This document shows positions 50,616 to 59,239 of a DNA stretch of 64,000 nt, piece by piece. Origin of the DNA: Candida dubliniensis CD36 (taxonomy: Eukaryota; Ascomycota; Pichiomycetes; Serinales; Debaryomycetaceae); NCBI RefSeq assembly GCF_000026945.1, contig NC_012867.1, positions 1,178,001 through 1,242,000 of the forward strand, read 5' to 3'. Below the pieces are notes generated by a model that was given only the letters and a program-made list of their open reading frames with translations, had not been told where the DNA came from and ran no database searches. The position numbers and the translations under genes are program-made. Each line of letters begins with the position of its first letter. The first letter of the stretch is position 1.

Positions 50616-51425
50616 TATTAATGTGACAATATAATAGAATCACCCAGAAATTAAATATTATTTATTACAATCAAAAATATTTAAGGTCAGTTAATTTCTT
50701 GCAAGGCTGAATGAAATTGAAAACAAAAATAATCTTTTAATAACGAAGAATGGTGCGAGAGAGAGAGGGCTATTAAGGCCAGTGGAAATTTGGACAAAAA
50801 ATGGAAGAAAAAGAAAAAAAAATGTATGTATGCATATACTGAATTGAATTATTGTATTATATAATTGATTAAAAATTACACGGGGATTGTCGATGGTATT
50901 TCGTTAATTCTTTTTTTTTTTGGGTTTTCTTTTTTGTGTTTTGCCCAGGTTTATTTTATTTCGGGTTCGCCATCACCACCACCGCAACAACAACCAGCAA
51001 CAATATTGATAGTCTGGTACGATATTCCTACCACTGATCCTTTTGTACAAAATGTAAATAAGAACGTCATGCAGCAATGTTGAATCACCTAGTCTCAAGT
51101 AACTAATAATACTAAAAATAACGTGAGAATTTACAAACACATTTTTTTGTTAAGCTTCTTTTCTCTTTCACCTAGCCACCACCACCACTATTCCCCTCCC
51201 AGTCTCTCCCCACATGATTTTGACTTTTTTTTTTAGCGTCTTCAAACTTTCAAATATTGAATAGTAGCATGAGTTCAAGCTTATGCATTCTCTCATCTAT
51301 TTAAAAATCATTTAATCAGTTTCCAACACACCGTGCAGATATAGTAAGAGAATAGATAAAAAAAATAAGCTGACAAAAACAAAAGATCACACCAGATTTA
51401 GTTTAAAATACTAGAAAAAAAATAA
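50616..51425. promoter_or_regulatory. Spacer upstream of the LRR gene
   Basis: The 810-base spacer has a short gaga run near 50756-50767, a T11 run near 50910-50921, and AT-rich sequence to the tRNA-Ser 3' flank, where the A-run on the plus strand is the tRNA terminator. No gene is convincing. Confidence 0.4.
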
Positions 51426-51507
51426 CGACAACTGCAGGACTCGAACCTGCGCGGGCAAAGCCCAAAAGATTTCTAATCTTTCTCCTTAACCACTCGGACA
51501 AGTTGCC
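51426..51507 (-). tRNA. tRNA-Ser (AGA), second copy
   Basis: Read on the minus strand, all 82 bases are identical to the tRNA-Ser(AGA) at 42219, including variable arm, anticodon AGA and discriminator G. Its 3' flank continues with the same TTATTTTTTT-type sequence, giving a Pol III terminator. Confidence 0.95.
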
Positions 51508-51718
51508 TTAAAGATGAATTTTTAAAGGCCAAAAGGAAAAATGAGCATTTATTACCAAATGAATATTTGAAGTTTGGCTAACTATGGTTGTCATTTTCAA
51601 TTCCCAGACAAATACCGTTAAATATAAACGACATGATATGATTGGAGTATTATTTCCTTTAAAATGTAACCAAATTGGTTATGTACTTTCTCCACCTATT
51701 GGAACTTCACATTACTTG

Positions 51719-51725
51719 TGAAACA
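51719..51725 (+). promoter_or_regulatory. Pheromone-response-element-like TGAAACA
   Basis: TGAAACA is the core bound by Ste12-type factors (Cph1 in Candida). It is 566 bases before CEK2 and is one of three in the spacer. Confidence 0.4.
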
Positions 51726-51965
51726 AGATAGTACAACTGGCTTTAAATGCACAAATAAAACTCTTCCCAAAAGCCATATTATAGCACAGAAACAGACAAT
51801 CATTGTTACTCCTTTCTTTTCATTCATAGTAAATTAATAAAGCCACATTAACGAATTCTCTGACCCAGGAGTATTGCCGCTACCCTAGGAATCAATATTC
51901 AGCCGCTTCAGTGCCTCAATAACTTATTTGCGTTTCATTACTTTCTATACTCTTATACTATTCCT

Positions 51966-51972
51966 TGTTTCA
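51966..51972 (-). promoter_or_regulatory. Pheromone-response-element-like TGAAACA (inverted)
   Basis: On the minus strand this reads TGAAACA. It lies 22 bases from the next copy in opposite orientation, a spacing that could suit a dimer, though that is speculative. Confidence 0.4.
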
Positions 51973-51994
51973 AATTTAAACTTTAACTAAAACA

Positions 51995-52001
51995 TGAAAC
52001 A
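51995..52001 (+). promoter_or_regulatory. Pheromone-response-element-like TGAAACA
   Basis: With the base before it the match is ATGAAACA, a perfect match to the yeast PRE consensus. It is 290 bases before CEK2. Confidence 0.45.
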
Positions 52002-52290
52002 TAGAACCAAGTTTTACAATACCTGACAAAAAATAAATGATGATAGTCCTTTTTTTATATTTTATTCTTTTTTTTTTTCCCGCTTTTTTCCCCTTCTTGT
52101 TTCCATGTTAAATTTCATCTCTAACCACTAATTATCAATGATATCAAAAAGTGAGAGACATTGGCAACCATTTAAATACAAAGTTGAATACCTCCCCCCC
52201 TTAATAAATATAAATACTTGTTTTTCCTTTTTTTTTTCTTTTTTTTTTTGTTATTTTTATATAAAACCAAAGCTGTGAATCCCAATAAAA

Positions 52291-53409
52291 ATGAAGAAAT
52301 CTACTGGCCCCACACAATCTCGCCAAGTAGTTTTCAACATATCTCAAAACTTTAAAGTGCTCAAGATTTTGGGAGAAGGTGCTTACGGTATTGTTGCTTT
52401 GGCAGTACATTTGCCCACTGAAACTAAAGTGGCCATCAAGAAAATTGAACCATTTGAAAGGCCATTATTCTGTCTTCGTACTTTACGAGAAATCAAACTA
52501 TTAACAAAATTCAAAAACCACGATAATATAGTTCGATTATATGATGTACAAAAGCCCATGAATTATGATAGCTTTAATGAAGTTTATCTTATTCAGGAAT
52601 ATATGCCTCTGGATTTGCATAATATTATACACACTCATCTTTTGAGTGATCAACATGTTCAATATTTTATTTATCAGATTCTTAAAGGTTTGAAAATGAT
52701 CCATAGTGCAAGAGTGATACACCGTGATTTGAAACCGTCCAATATTTTAGTCAATGAAAGATGTGACTTGAAGATTTGTGATTTTGGATTAGCTCGCTTA
52801 GATACCAAGCATTATAATTTTGATGATACATCTAGAATTTCAATGCTAACTGAATACGTCGCTACAAGATGGTATCGAGCTCCAGAAATCATGTTGAGCG
52901 CATCCAATTATTCCACAGCCATTGATCTTTGGTCAGTGGGTTGTATATTAGCTGAACTTTTGACTTACAGAGCCTTGTTTCCTGGCTCTGACTACATTAA
53001 TCAATTGAAACTAATCTTTGAAGTACTTGGAACACCTACTGATGAAGACTTACAGATTATCAAATCAGACCGTGCCCAAAAATTTATCAAATCTTTACCA
53101 TCAAAAGTCAAAATTAACTTGAGTGACTTTATTAATAATCATCCATGTAGAAATATTAAGCATCGTGCTCGAGACCCAGTAAATCCACTAGCCATAGACT
53201 TATTGGAAAGATTATTGGTTTTTGATCCCGCTAAAAGAATCACCGTTCAAGAGGCATTAGAACATCCTTATTTAAATTCATATCACGATCAACTTGATGA
53301 ACCCGTAACACTGCCAATACCTATAAAAGAGTTTGAATTTGATATAGATAAGAAAAATTTGGATACCAATGACTTGAAAAAACAAATTTTCGAAATGGTA
53401 ATGTCGTAA
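52291..53409 (+). CDS. CEK2: Fus3/Kss1-type MAP kinase Cek2
   Basis: The 372-residue kinase has the Gly loop GEGAYGIV, the VAIKK lysine, HRDLKPSN, DFG, and the activation-loop T187-E188-Y189 of ERK-type MAP kinases, with the APE motif after it. It lacks the long N-terminal extension of Cek1, and its length and sequence fit Cek2, the Candida mating-pathway MAPK and Fus3 homologue. Codon 107 is CTG; other MAPKs have Thr there (MxTDLH), which fits Ser in this clade. Three TGAAACA motifs upstream suit pheromone control. An insert near the activation loop (LDTKHYNFDDTSRI) is longer than in most MAPKs. The catalytic set is complete. Confidence 0.88.
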   Translation: MKKSTGPTQSRQVVFNISQNFKVLKILGEGAYGIVALAVHLPTETKVAIKKIEPFERPLFCLRTLREIKLLTKFKNHDNIVRLYDVQKPMNYDSFNEVYLIQEYMPLDLHNIIHTHLLSDQHVQYFIYQILKGLKMIHSARVIHRDLKPSNILVNERCDLKICDFGLARLDTKHYNFDDTSRISMLTEYVATRWYRAPEIMLSASNYSTAIDLWSVGCILAELLTYRALFPGSDYINQLKLIFEVLGTPTDEDLQIIKSDRAQKFIKSLPSKVKINLSDFINNHPCRNIKHRARDPVNPLAIDLLERLLVFDPAKRITVQEALEHPYLNSYHDQLDEPVTLPIPIKEFEFDIDKKNLDTNDLKKQIFEMVMS

Positions 53410-53573
53410 TACTTGAGTCAATTAATCGCTTTTATTAATGTTTGAAATTATTATACTTTATAAATATATCGGTACGTAATACTTTTAATTTGTTTAGTGA
53501 AGTTTTCTTTTCCATTCTACCTTTTTCTTTTTATTGAAACTTTTATTAGGCCACTGTTATACTCCCACGACGA

Positions 53574-56500
53574 TTATCTTTTCTCAACTGTAAAATAAAC
53601 CAAAAATATATATCCTAGGCCCAAAAACACAGCAGACAATCCTCCTAAAAATGAAATATCTTTCCAAAATGCACCCACGTCAAACCCAAAGGTACTCAAA
53701 ATCACAGCACCAGGAACTTCAATAGATAATCCATATTTCTTTTCCCGCAATATCAAGTCTTTAACTTCATTGATGGATAAGGATTCATATGCATAATGAA
53801 ACACGGATACCCACTCCAACCATTTTATTTGCATATTCAAATCTTCGCTGTTTATAAACAATCCAGCAAATAACAACGACATTAATAATAACAAAACCCC
53901 AACCATCGTGGAAGTTCCTGGCTCTTTCACTAATATCCCCACAATCAACATTTCAAGGGCAACCGACACATTAAACAACACCAAAACCAAAATAGCTTTA
54001 AGGAAAGCATTATGCTCCATAGTCAAGCCAACCAAGGGATATGCAATACTAATCAAAATAATGGGTGGTAATACTCTCAATGGAATTATATCGCAAAAAA
54101 GCTTACTAACATAATAACTAAATGGATTGTAGTAGTTGTTGGCTCGTTCTCTGATAAAAATAATTCTCTCTGTTGCAAATGAATGCAATCCAGTTAATGC
54201 CGAAAATCCAAAAAATGCCAACAAAAAGAAGAAAAACCCTAATCTATTCTGGAACCCACTAATATCGTTGGAAACGTCATAGTACAAATAACCACAGAAT
54301 AACCCAACCGCCAAGGACAAAACGTAATGTGCCAACAATAGTCTTGGATTTCTGTACAAGTTTTTAAACGTTCTGGAAGCAAGAATAGTGATCTGAGTAA
54401 ATATTGACGCCTTTTTGATATCCCGACTGCCTTGTGTCAATGGTAGAGGGTTTTCCTTACCGTTAGTTATCTCTTGCTTGATTTCAAATGCAGAGGGAGA
54501 CTCTATGAACAAAGTTGGCAATTTATTTCTTAAACGAAGTATAGTTTCTTCTTCACCACCTTTAGACTTACGATGCCCAATAATATCAGTGTTATATTCA
54601 TCACGATGAACAGCAAAATGCTCCCATTCACTAGTAGTGTCTACTTGACTCTCAGATCTAGTGCTCAAAAAAGCAGCATGAATATTGGCATCATGCAAAT
54701 CACTCGATGACACTACCGCAATACTAGAATCTGCATCAGAGACTTTAACTATCTTGTTATGATCAACAGTGATATCAATCAAATAGTCGGCAATATTGTA
54801 ACCTGGTGGGCATTTATAGCCATTTTTAGTGAAAAAATCATTACATTTGATCATTTCTCCTGAATATATCAAATCCCCCTCACTAAGCAAAAGCAATTTA
54901 TCAAACAACGATACAATATTACTTCTTGGTTGATGAATCGTAAAAACAACCGTTCTTTCGTAATCACGTGATAACTTGACCAAACTTTCAATTACATTTC
55001 TTGCATTATAAGAGTCCAATCCGGAAGTGGGTTCATCCAAAAATAAAATTGAAGGTGAAGTAACCAATTCACAAGCAATTGAAACTCTTCTTTTTTCACC
55101 ACCAGAAATGCCCCTTTTAAAATCAGACCCAATAACTCTATCCTTGATACTCAAAATTCTTAGTTCGTTAAGTACTTCAATTACCCTTGCTTGTTTTTGC
55201 CCAAAACTCATGTCTCGTGGAAGTCTCAACAATGCACTGTTTAAAACTGTTTCATATACTGTCAATGTAGGTATCAAATGGTCTTCTTGATCAACAAACC
55301 CGATAATAGATCTGTAATGTTTTGGGTCTATTGGATTTCCATTAACATAAATCGATCCATTAATCATACCATCCTTGTTCTTACCGGCCAAAATATCCAA
55401 TAACGTAGTTTTACCAGCACCCGAACCCCCCATTATTGCCAAACATTCTCTTGGTTTTACAAACCCAAAGACTCCATTCAAAATTTGTCGACCACCAGCA
55501 ACCTCATACTTTATATCTTCAAACGACAATGTTGTAGGCTCAAAGTTTTGATTCATGACGCTAGGATCTGAATCCAATGGCTCATACCCATTTTTCTTGA
55601 ACAAGGCCGACTCACTAATATTTCTCAAGAGAGAGACAACTGCCAAAACACAAACCAACAAGACCCCAATTATCACAAACAAATTACCAAGAGTGAACTT
55701 TGGATTCTCTGGGATAGTGTAACCTGGTATTTCACTTTTATGGATACACTCACCTGATTTACATTGCAACGTAATATAAGGATCACCAAAAACACTTTGA
55801 ATCAAGTCATTCATACTTGGCTCGGAAAAACGACACTTTTTTGAAGCGACATCACAAGTAAAATCACCTGGACCTTTAATTGTTTCAGTTAAAAATTCAG
55901 AAATATCAATTGATCCAGCCTTACCACAAAGCATTCGATCGGGTAAACACTTGCAAGCTACCTCTTCACAATTATAATGAGTAGTATTGGCATTCAAATC
56001 ATAATCCAAGGTACATCTGTTCAAATCACAATAGAAAGATTCTACCTGATCAATCCAAAATTGAAAATTACAATTTTCTGACGTTTTATTGCATGAAAAT
56101 GTAGCTTGTGGAATCTTGCCGTCCAATATAGAAAGAATTTTGGGGTTGGTTACATCACACATCTGGTGGAATTTCTTGACTATAATACCCTCTTTGTAAC
56201 AAGTTCCTTTTAACCCTTCTGGCATGAATTGGTCACACACATCATCTCTTTCACACAAGTTACAATTAATTCCAGACCAGCCTGATTTACAAGCACACTG
56301 TTTCTTTTTTCTCACAGGTCTCTTTGAATTACCATCGCCTAAAGATCCACATAAAGGTTCAGAACAATCATTGCCACCAAATCCATCTTGACATTCACAC
56401 ATTCCTGTAAATGTATTACATTGAGAAAATTGAGTACATTCGAAATTTGGTAAGTTACAATTGAAACATGGCGGGCATTCTTTGTTATCGTCATCATCAC

Positions 56501-56690
56501 CATTGCCATGTCCAGGTTTAGTTTGGTCGACTATTTGAGGATTAATCTGAAATATATCTTGATGAACTAGTGATCTTTTAATTCTTGTAAAAGTAGCTTC
56601 AAGTTCTTGATTATTTCCGACCTTCAATCCCATTGTTAATTTCATTAGGCATGAAATGATTGTCCACGCCACAAATAACTTAACATTCAT
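53574..56690 (-). CDS. ADP1: ABCG-family transporter Adp1
   Basis: The 1038-residue protein starts with a signal peptide (about 1-21) and a large Cys-rich, EGF-like lumenal domain (about 70-300). A membrane helix follows (about 335-355), then one ABCG nucleotide-binding domain with Walker A GGSGAGKTT near 420, signature ISGGEKRRV near 530 and Walker B ILFLDEPTSG near 553. Six membrane helices close it (about 760-1038). This order is that of yeast Adp1, a half-size transporter that must work as a dimer; its substrate is unknown. A short acidic/Ser linker follows the NBD. Length is very close to Saccharomyces Adp1 (1049). No motif is damaged. Confidence 0.9.
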   Translation of the reverse strand: MNVKLFVAWTIISCLMKLTMGLKVGNNQELEATFTRIKRSLVHQDIFQINPQIVDQTKPGHGNGDDDDNKECPPCFNCNLPNFECTQFSQCNTFTGMCECQDGFGGNDCSEPLCGSLGDGNSKRPVRKKKQCACKSGWSGINCNLCERDDVCDQFMPEGLKGTCYKEGIIVKKFHQMCDVTNPKILSILDGKIPQATFSCNKTSENCNFQFWIDQVESFYCDLNRCTLDYDLNANTTHYNCEEVACKCLPDRMLCGKAGSIDISEFLTETIKGPGDFTCDVASKKCRFSEPSMNDLIQSVFGDPYITLQCKSGECIHKSEIPGYTIPENPKFTLGNLFVIIGVLLVCVLAVVSLLRNISESALFKKNGYEPLDSDPSVMNQNFEPTTLSFEDIKYEVAGGRQILNGVFGFVKPRECLAIMGGSGAGKTTLLDILAGKNKDGMINGSIYVNGNPIDPKHYRSIIGFVDQEDHLIPTLTVYETVLNSALLRLPRDMSFGQKQARVIEVLNELRILSIKDRVIGSDFKRGISGGEKRRVSIACELVTSPSILFLDEPTSGLDSYNARNVIESLVKLSRDYERTVVFTIHQPRSNIVSLFDKLLLLSEGDLIYSGEMIKCNDFFTKNGYKCPPGYNIADYLIDITVDHNKIVKVSDADSSIAVVSSSDLHDANIHAAFLSTRSESQVDTTSEWEHFAVHRDEYNTDIIGHRKSKGGEEETILRLRNKLPTLFIESPSAFEIKQEITNGKENPLPLTQGSRDIKKASIFTQITILASRTFKNLYRNPRLLLAHYVLSLAVGLFCGYLYYDVSNDISGFQNRLGFFFFLLAFFGFSALTGLHSFATERIIFIRERANNYYNPFSYYVSKLFCDIIPLRVLPPIILISIAYPLVGLTMEHNAFLKAILVLVLFNVSVALEMLIVGILVKEPGTSTMVGVLLLLMSLLFAGLFINSEDLNMQIKWLEWVSVFHYAYESLSINEVKDLILREKKYGLSIEVPGAVILSTFGFDVGAFWKDISFLGGLSAVFLGLGYIFLVYFTVEKR

Positions 56691-57274
56691 GGTGTGAGTT
56701 GATATGGATCTAAGAAAAAAAGTAATTGTAAGGAAAGTAAAACAACGTCTAGGTAAATAATCTATACTATAAATAAGGAAAATAAGAAGTGAAAGTTAGG
56801 GGATGTCACAGTCTTCTTAATCAATTTTAAGATAAGAAACAATTGGATTGTTGAATAATTTGAACTTTTTTTTGTGGTTATTAAAGTTAAACACCAAACA
56901 TAAATTGAAGAAAAAGATGTGTTATCGGACAAGAAAACAATCTTTACTTAGAATGGTAATGGCACAGAATCTTCGCCCGCCCCCCCCCCCCCCCCCCCCC
57001 CCCACCCCCCATGTACCCCGATTCCCCTCTCTCATCCGCGATCACCGTATCTACTGGTAGTGGCAGCAACAGCAAGAAAAGAAAAATTTAGCAAAGTTAC
57101 ACACCTGCTTAGCTAAGCAGTATTTTCACAAGGAAAAGAGATCGGCACCAAGAAAATAGCCAAAAACAATAAACAAATACAAGAATCTACAATAACTCAA
57201 AGTTAATCACAGGCAATTTCACACAGACCTTACGTACATCCTCAATCAACAAAAGATCAATTTAATATTTTTAA
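56691..57274. promoter_or_regulatory. Divergent ADP1/WIP1 promoter region
   Basis: The 584-base spacer between divergent genes contains a run of 24 C at 56980-57003, followed by ACCCCCC. This is the longest G/C homopolymer in the window and is striking in AT-rich DNA. Otherwise the spacer has no recognisable element. Confidence 0.5.
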
Positions 57275-57550
57275 ATGCCCGGAATAAAGAAAAACAGAAA
57301 AACCTACAATCAGTCTAGTTTTAGACGAGTGCTACGATCGAAACTCAGTTCAAATGGTGGGTCGAATGCAATTGGAATAAAACCCGATAATTGTGATATT
57401 TTGATTTACTTAATATATATGAACTATGTTAATCAACTAATAGATGAAGGTGCAAAGTCTCAAAACGGTGGTGCTGGTGAAGAAGGGGAAATTACCGAAG
57501 AACGTCTCAACAATGCCAATGATAAACTTATAAAGAAATACAGAGGGTGA
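57275..57550 (+). CDS. WIP1: CENP-W-like histone-fold protein (Wip1)
   Basis: This 91-residue protein has the size and helix layout of the histone-fold kinetochore protein CENP-W. It has a basic N-terminus (MPGIKKNRKTYNQSSFRRVL), a long central helix (about 37-60, CDILIYLIYMNYVNQLIDEGA), and a final helix (75-91, EERLNNANDKLIKKYRG). The closing KKYRG matches the KKSRG-type end of CENP-W. It lacks the lysine-rich tails of core histones. CENP-W pairs with CENP-T to link centromeric DNA to the Ndc80 complex; the yeast form is Wip1. A Gly/Asn-rich linker (61-74) separates the helices. The gene is small enough to be missed by annotation, but its frame, start and helix spacing support it. Confidence 0.65.
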   Translation: MPGIKKNRKTYNQSSFRRVLRSKLSSNGGSNAIGIKPDNCDILIYLIYMNYVNQLIDEGAKSQNGGAGEEGEITEERLNNANDKLIKKYRG

Positions 57551-57599
57551 TGATGACATTTATATACAGGGAACATATCTACCTATCTATGTACAAAAT

Positions 57600-58934
57600 T
57601 TAAAATACAGTGTTTGGGTTCTGTAATGTTTCTATCATGGCAATTGCTGCCTCCGGATCTCTCTTGTTGTATACGAACAACCCTTGCAATTGTGCTGTAC
57701 TAACATGTTGCATATTTAACTTTCTATACTTGGTTAAAAATTTCTCACAAAGCTCTTCTTCATTTTCATAAAATCTTAAGAACATGCGCTTAACTTGATA
57801 TTCGGTTGCGTTGTCTATCATGACTTTATAATCAACTCTTCCTGGTCTAAGCAAAGCTGGATCCAACTTTTCGGGGTGATTTGTAGTCATAAATGTAATA
57901 CATTCTTCAGCACTTGCAACACCATCTAACGCATTTAGCAATCCAGAGAAAGTTACCCCATTGCTAAAACCTTGATCATTGGTTTGTTCCCTTTTATTAA
58001 AAGCAGCGTCAACATCTTCTAATAGTAAAATAGATCTATTCGGTATGTGATTCATTAAATGGTTCAATCTATCATCAGTCAAATTGTTTTCGGATAGATT
58101 TAAGATGCAAATATTGTAATCCAACTCTCCAGCCAATGCTTGTATGAAAGAAGTCTTACCGCTTCCAGGGGGTCCATATAACAAATAGCCTCTTCGGTAA
58201 GGTATACCACGTTTGTGATACCATTCACCACTAGTAAGAAAATCCTTAACATCATTGACAATGTTTTCGGCAATTCCTTCATCTAAAATAACCGACCCCA
58301 ACAATCTTTTGGAGCGAGGCTGTCCAAAAGGTCTCCATTCGGGACCCCATGACGTAAAGATAACTGTTTTCCCTTCACGAGCTTTTAATGCCAAACTTTT
58401 TGCCTCGCTCAATAAGTCATTAAACAATTTGCGATCTCGGTAAAGGGTTGTCAAGGTCACAGTTTCAAAAGGTGTACCACTAGTCATGTCCAACAATTTC
58501 CCTGATCGTTCACGATTTACTAACATAAATGCCCCCTTATATCTTATCAAATGTTTCCCGGGTCCTGGAACTAATGAAAAATTAGTAGTGATAGCACCAT
58601 TATCATGAGTGATCACATTGGTTTCAACAGATAAGTGACGCGAAGTTCTATGCTTATATTGGGACATCCATTCCAAGAACCATAGGTACGATTTATCTTT
58701 CGAAGGAATTTCCAAATCAACTAATAACTGACGATAAACAAATCCTGATCCTTTCACTACTCCCAGTCTTGCTAATGCCAATCCTGTACCAAGCAACATC
58801 AATCCACCACCAGCCGCAAAATACGGGTTATTGACAACTATTTCATTGAACCCCTGGGTTAACATTCCCTTTAAAGTTCCATCTGATGACTCTTTTATTT
58901 TTTCGAAATCAATTGACTGAGGTGTCTGAGTCAT
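57600..58934 (-). CDS. BCS1: Mitochondrial AAA protein Bcs1
   Basis: The 444-residue protein has one N-terminal membrane helix (about 40-60, [19 protein letters not shown]), the Bcs1-specific region (about 60-220), and a C-terminal AAA domain with Walker [10 protein letters not shown] near 255, Walker [10 protein letters not shown] near 308, and [17 protein letters not shown] near 340. Bcs1 is an inner-membrane AAA protein that moves the folded Rieske Fe-S protein across the membrane to complete respiratory complex III. The internal targeting signal just after the helix is typical, so no cleavable presequence is expected. Length matches yeast Bcs1 (456). Tail-to-tail with WIP1, 49 bases apart. 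Confidence 0.94.
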   Translation of the reverse strand: MTQTPQSIDFEKIKESSDGTLKGMLTQGFNEIVVNNPYFAAGGGLMLLGTGLALARLGVVKGSGFVYRQLLVDLEIPSKDKSYLWFLEWMSQYKHRTSRHLSVETNVITHDNGAITTNFSLVPGPGKHLIRYKGAFMLVNRERSGKLLDMTSGTPFETVTLTTLYRDRKLFNDLLSEAKSLALKAREGKTVIFTSWGPEWRPFGQPRSKRLLGSVILDEGIAENIVNDVKDFLTSGEWYHKRGIPYRRGYLLYGPPGSGKTSFIQALAGELDYNICILNLSENNLTDDRLNHLMNHIPNRSILLLEDVDAAFNKREQTNDQGFSNGVTFSGLLNALDGVASAEECITFMTTNHPEKLDPALLRPGRVDYKVMIDNATEYQVKRMFLRFYENEEELCEKFLTKYRKLNMQHVSTAQLQGLFVYNKRDPEAAIAMIETLQNPNTVF

Positions 58935-59239
58935 TCTGCATCACAGTTTGTCGTTTTTCCCAAAAATAATATTTTTCACTATAAATGTTAATCGAAAGGC
59001 TGCTTGATTGCCATTTTTCTTCATTTTTTTTTTTTTTTTTTTCCATACAGATTGAGATTTTTGGTGTGCCTTTTTTTTTTGTCTATTTGTTCGTTTGATC
59101 GTTTGTTTCTCCCTGACCTGTTTCTCCATTACCAGTTGCCACTTTTTCTATTTTCATTTCCTTTTTGAATACCATCTTCTCAAATCTTTTTACCTAACAC
59201 AGGCTTCCTTTTGGTTAAATAAAAGGATTATAATTCATA
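58935..59239. promoter_or_regulatory. Divergent BCS1/UBP2 promoter
   Basis: The 305-base spacer has a T-run of about 19 at 59025-59043 and another at 59071-59080, with pyrimidine-rich sequence before UBP2. No other feature is visible. Confidence 0.4.

Larger units (their letters stand above)
51508..52290. promoter_or_regulatory. CEK2 upstream region
   Basis: The 783-base spacer between the tRNA-Ser 5' side and CEK2 contains three TGAAACA-type motifs (51719, 51966 and 51995), a C6 run at 52192-52199, T-runs near 52071 and 52226-52248, and no coding frame. Confidence 0.5.

Noticed and set aside
50865..51083. 72-codon plus-strand frame with a Pro/Gln stretch
   Set aside because: It has no family resemblance and contains a T-run; chance frame in spacer DNA.
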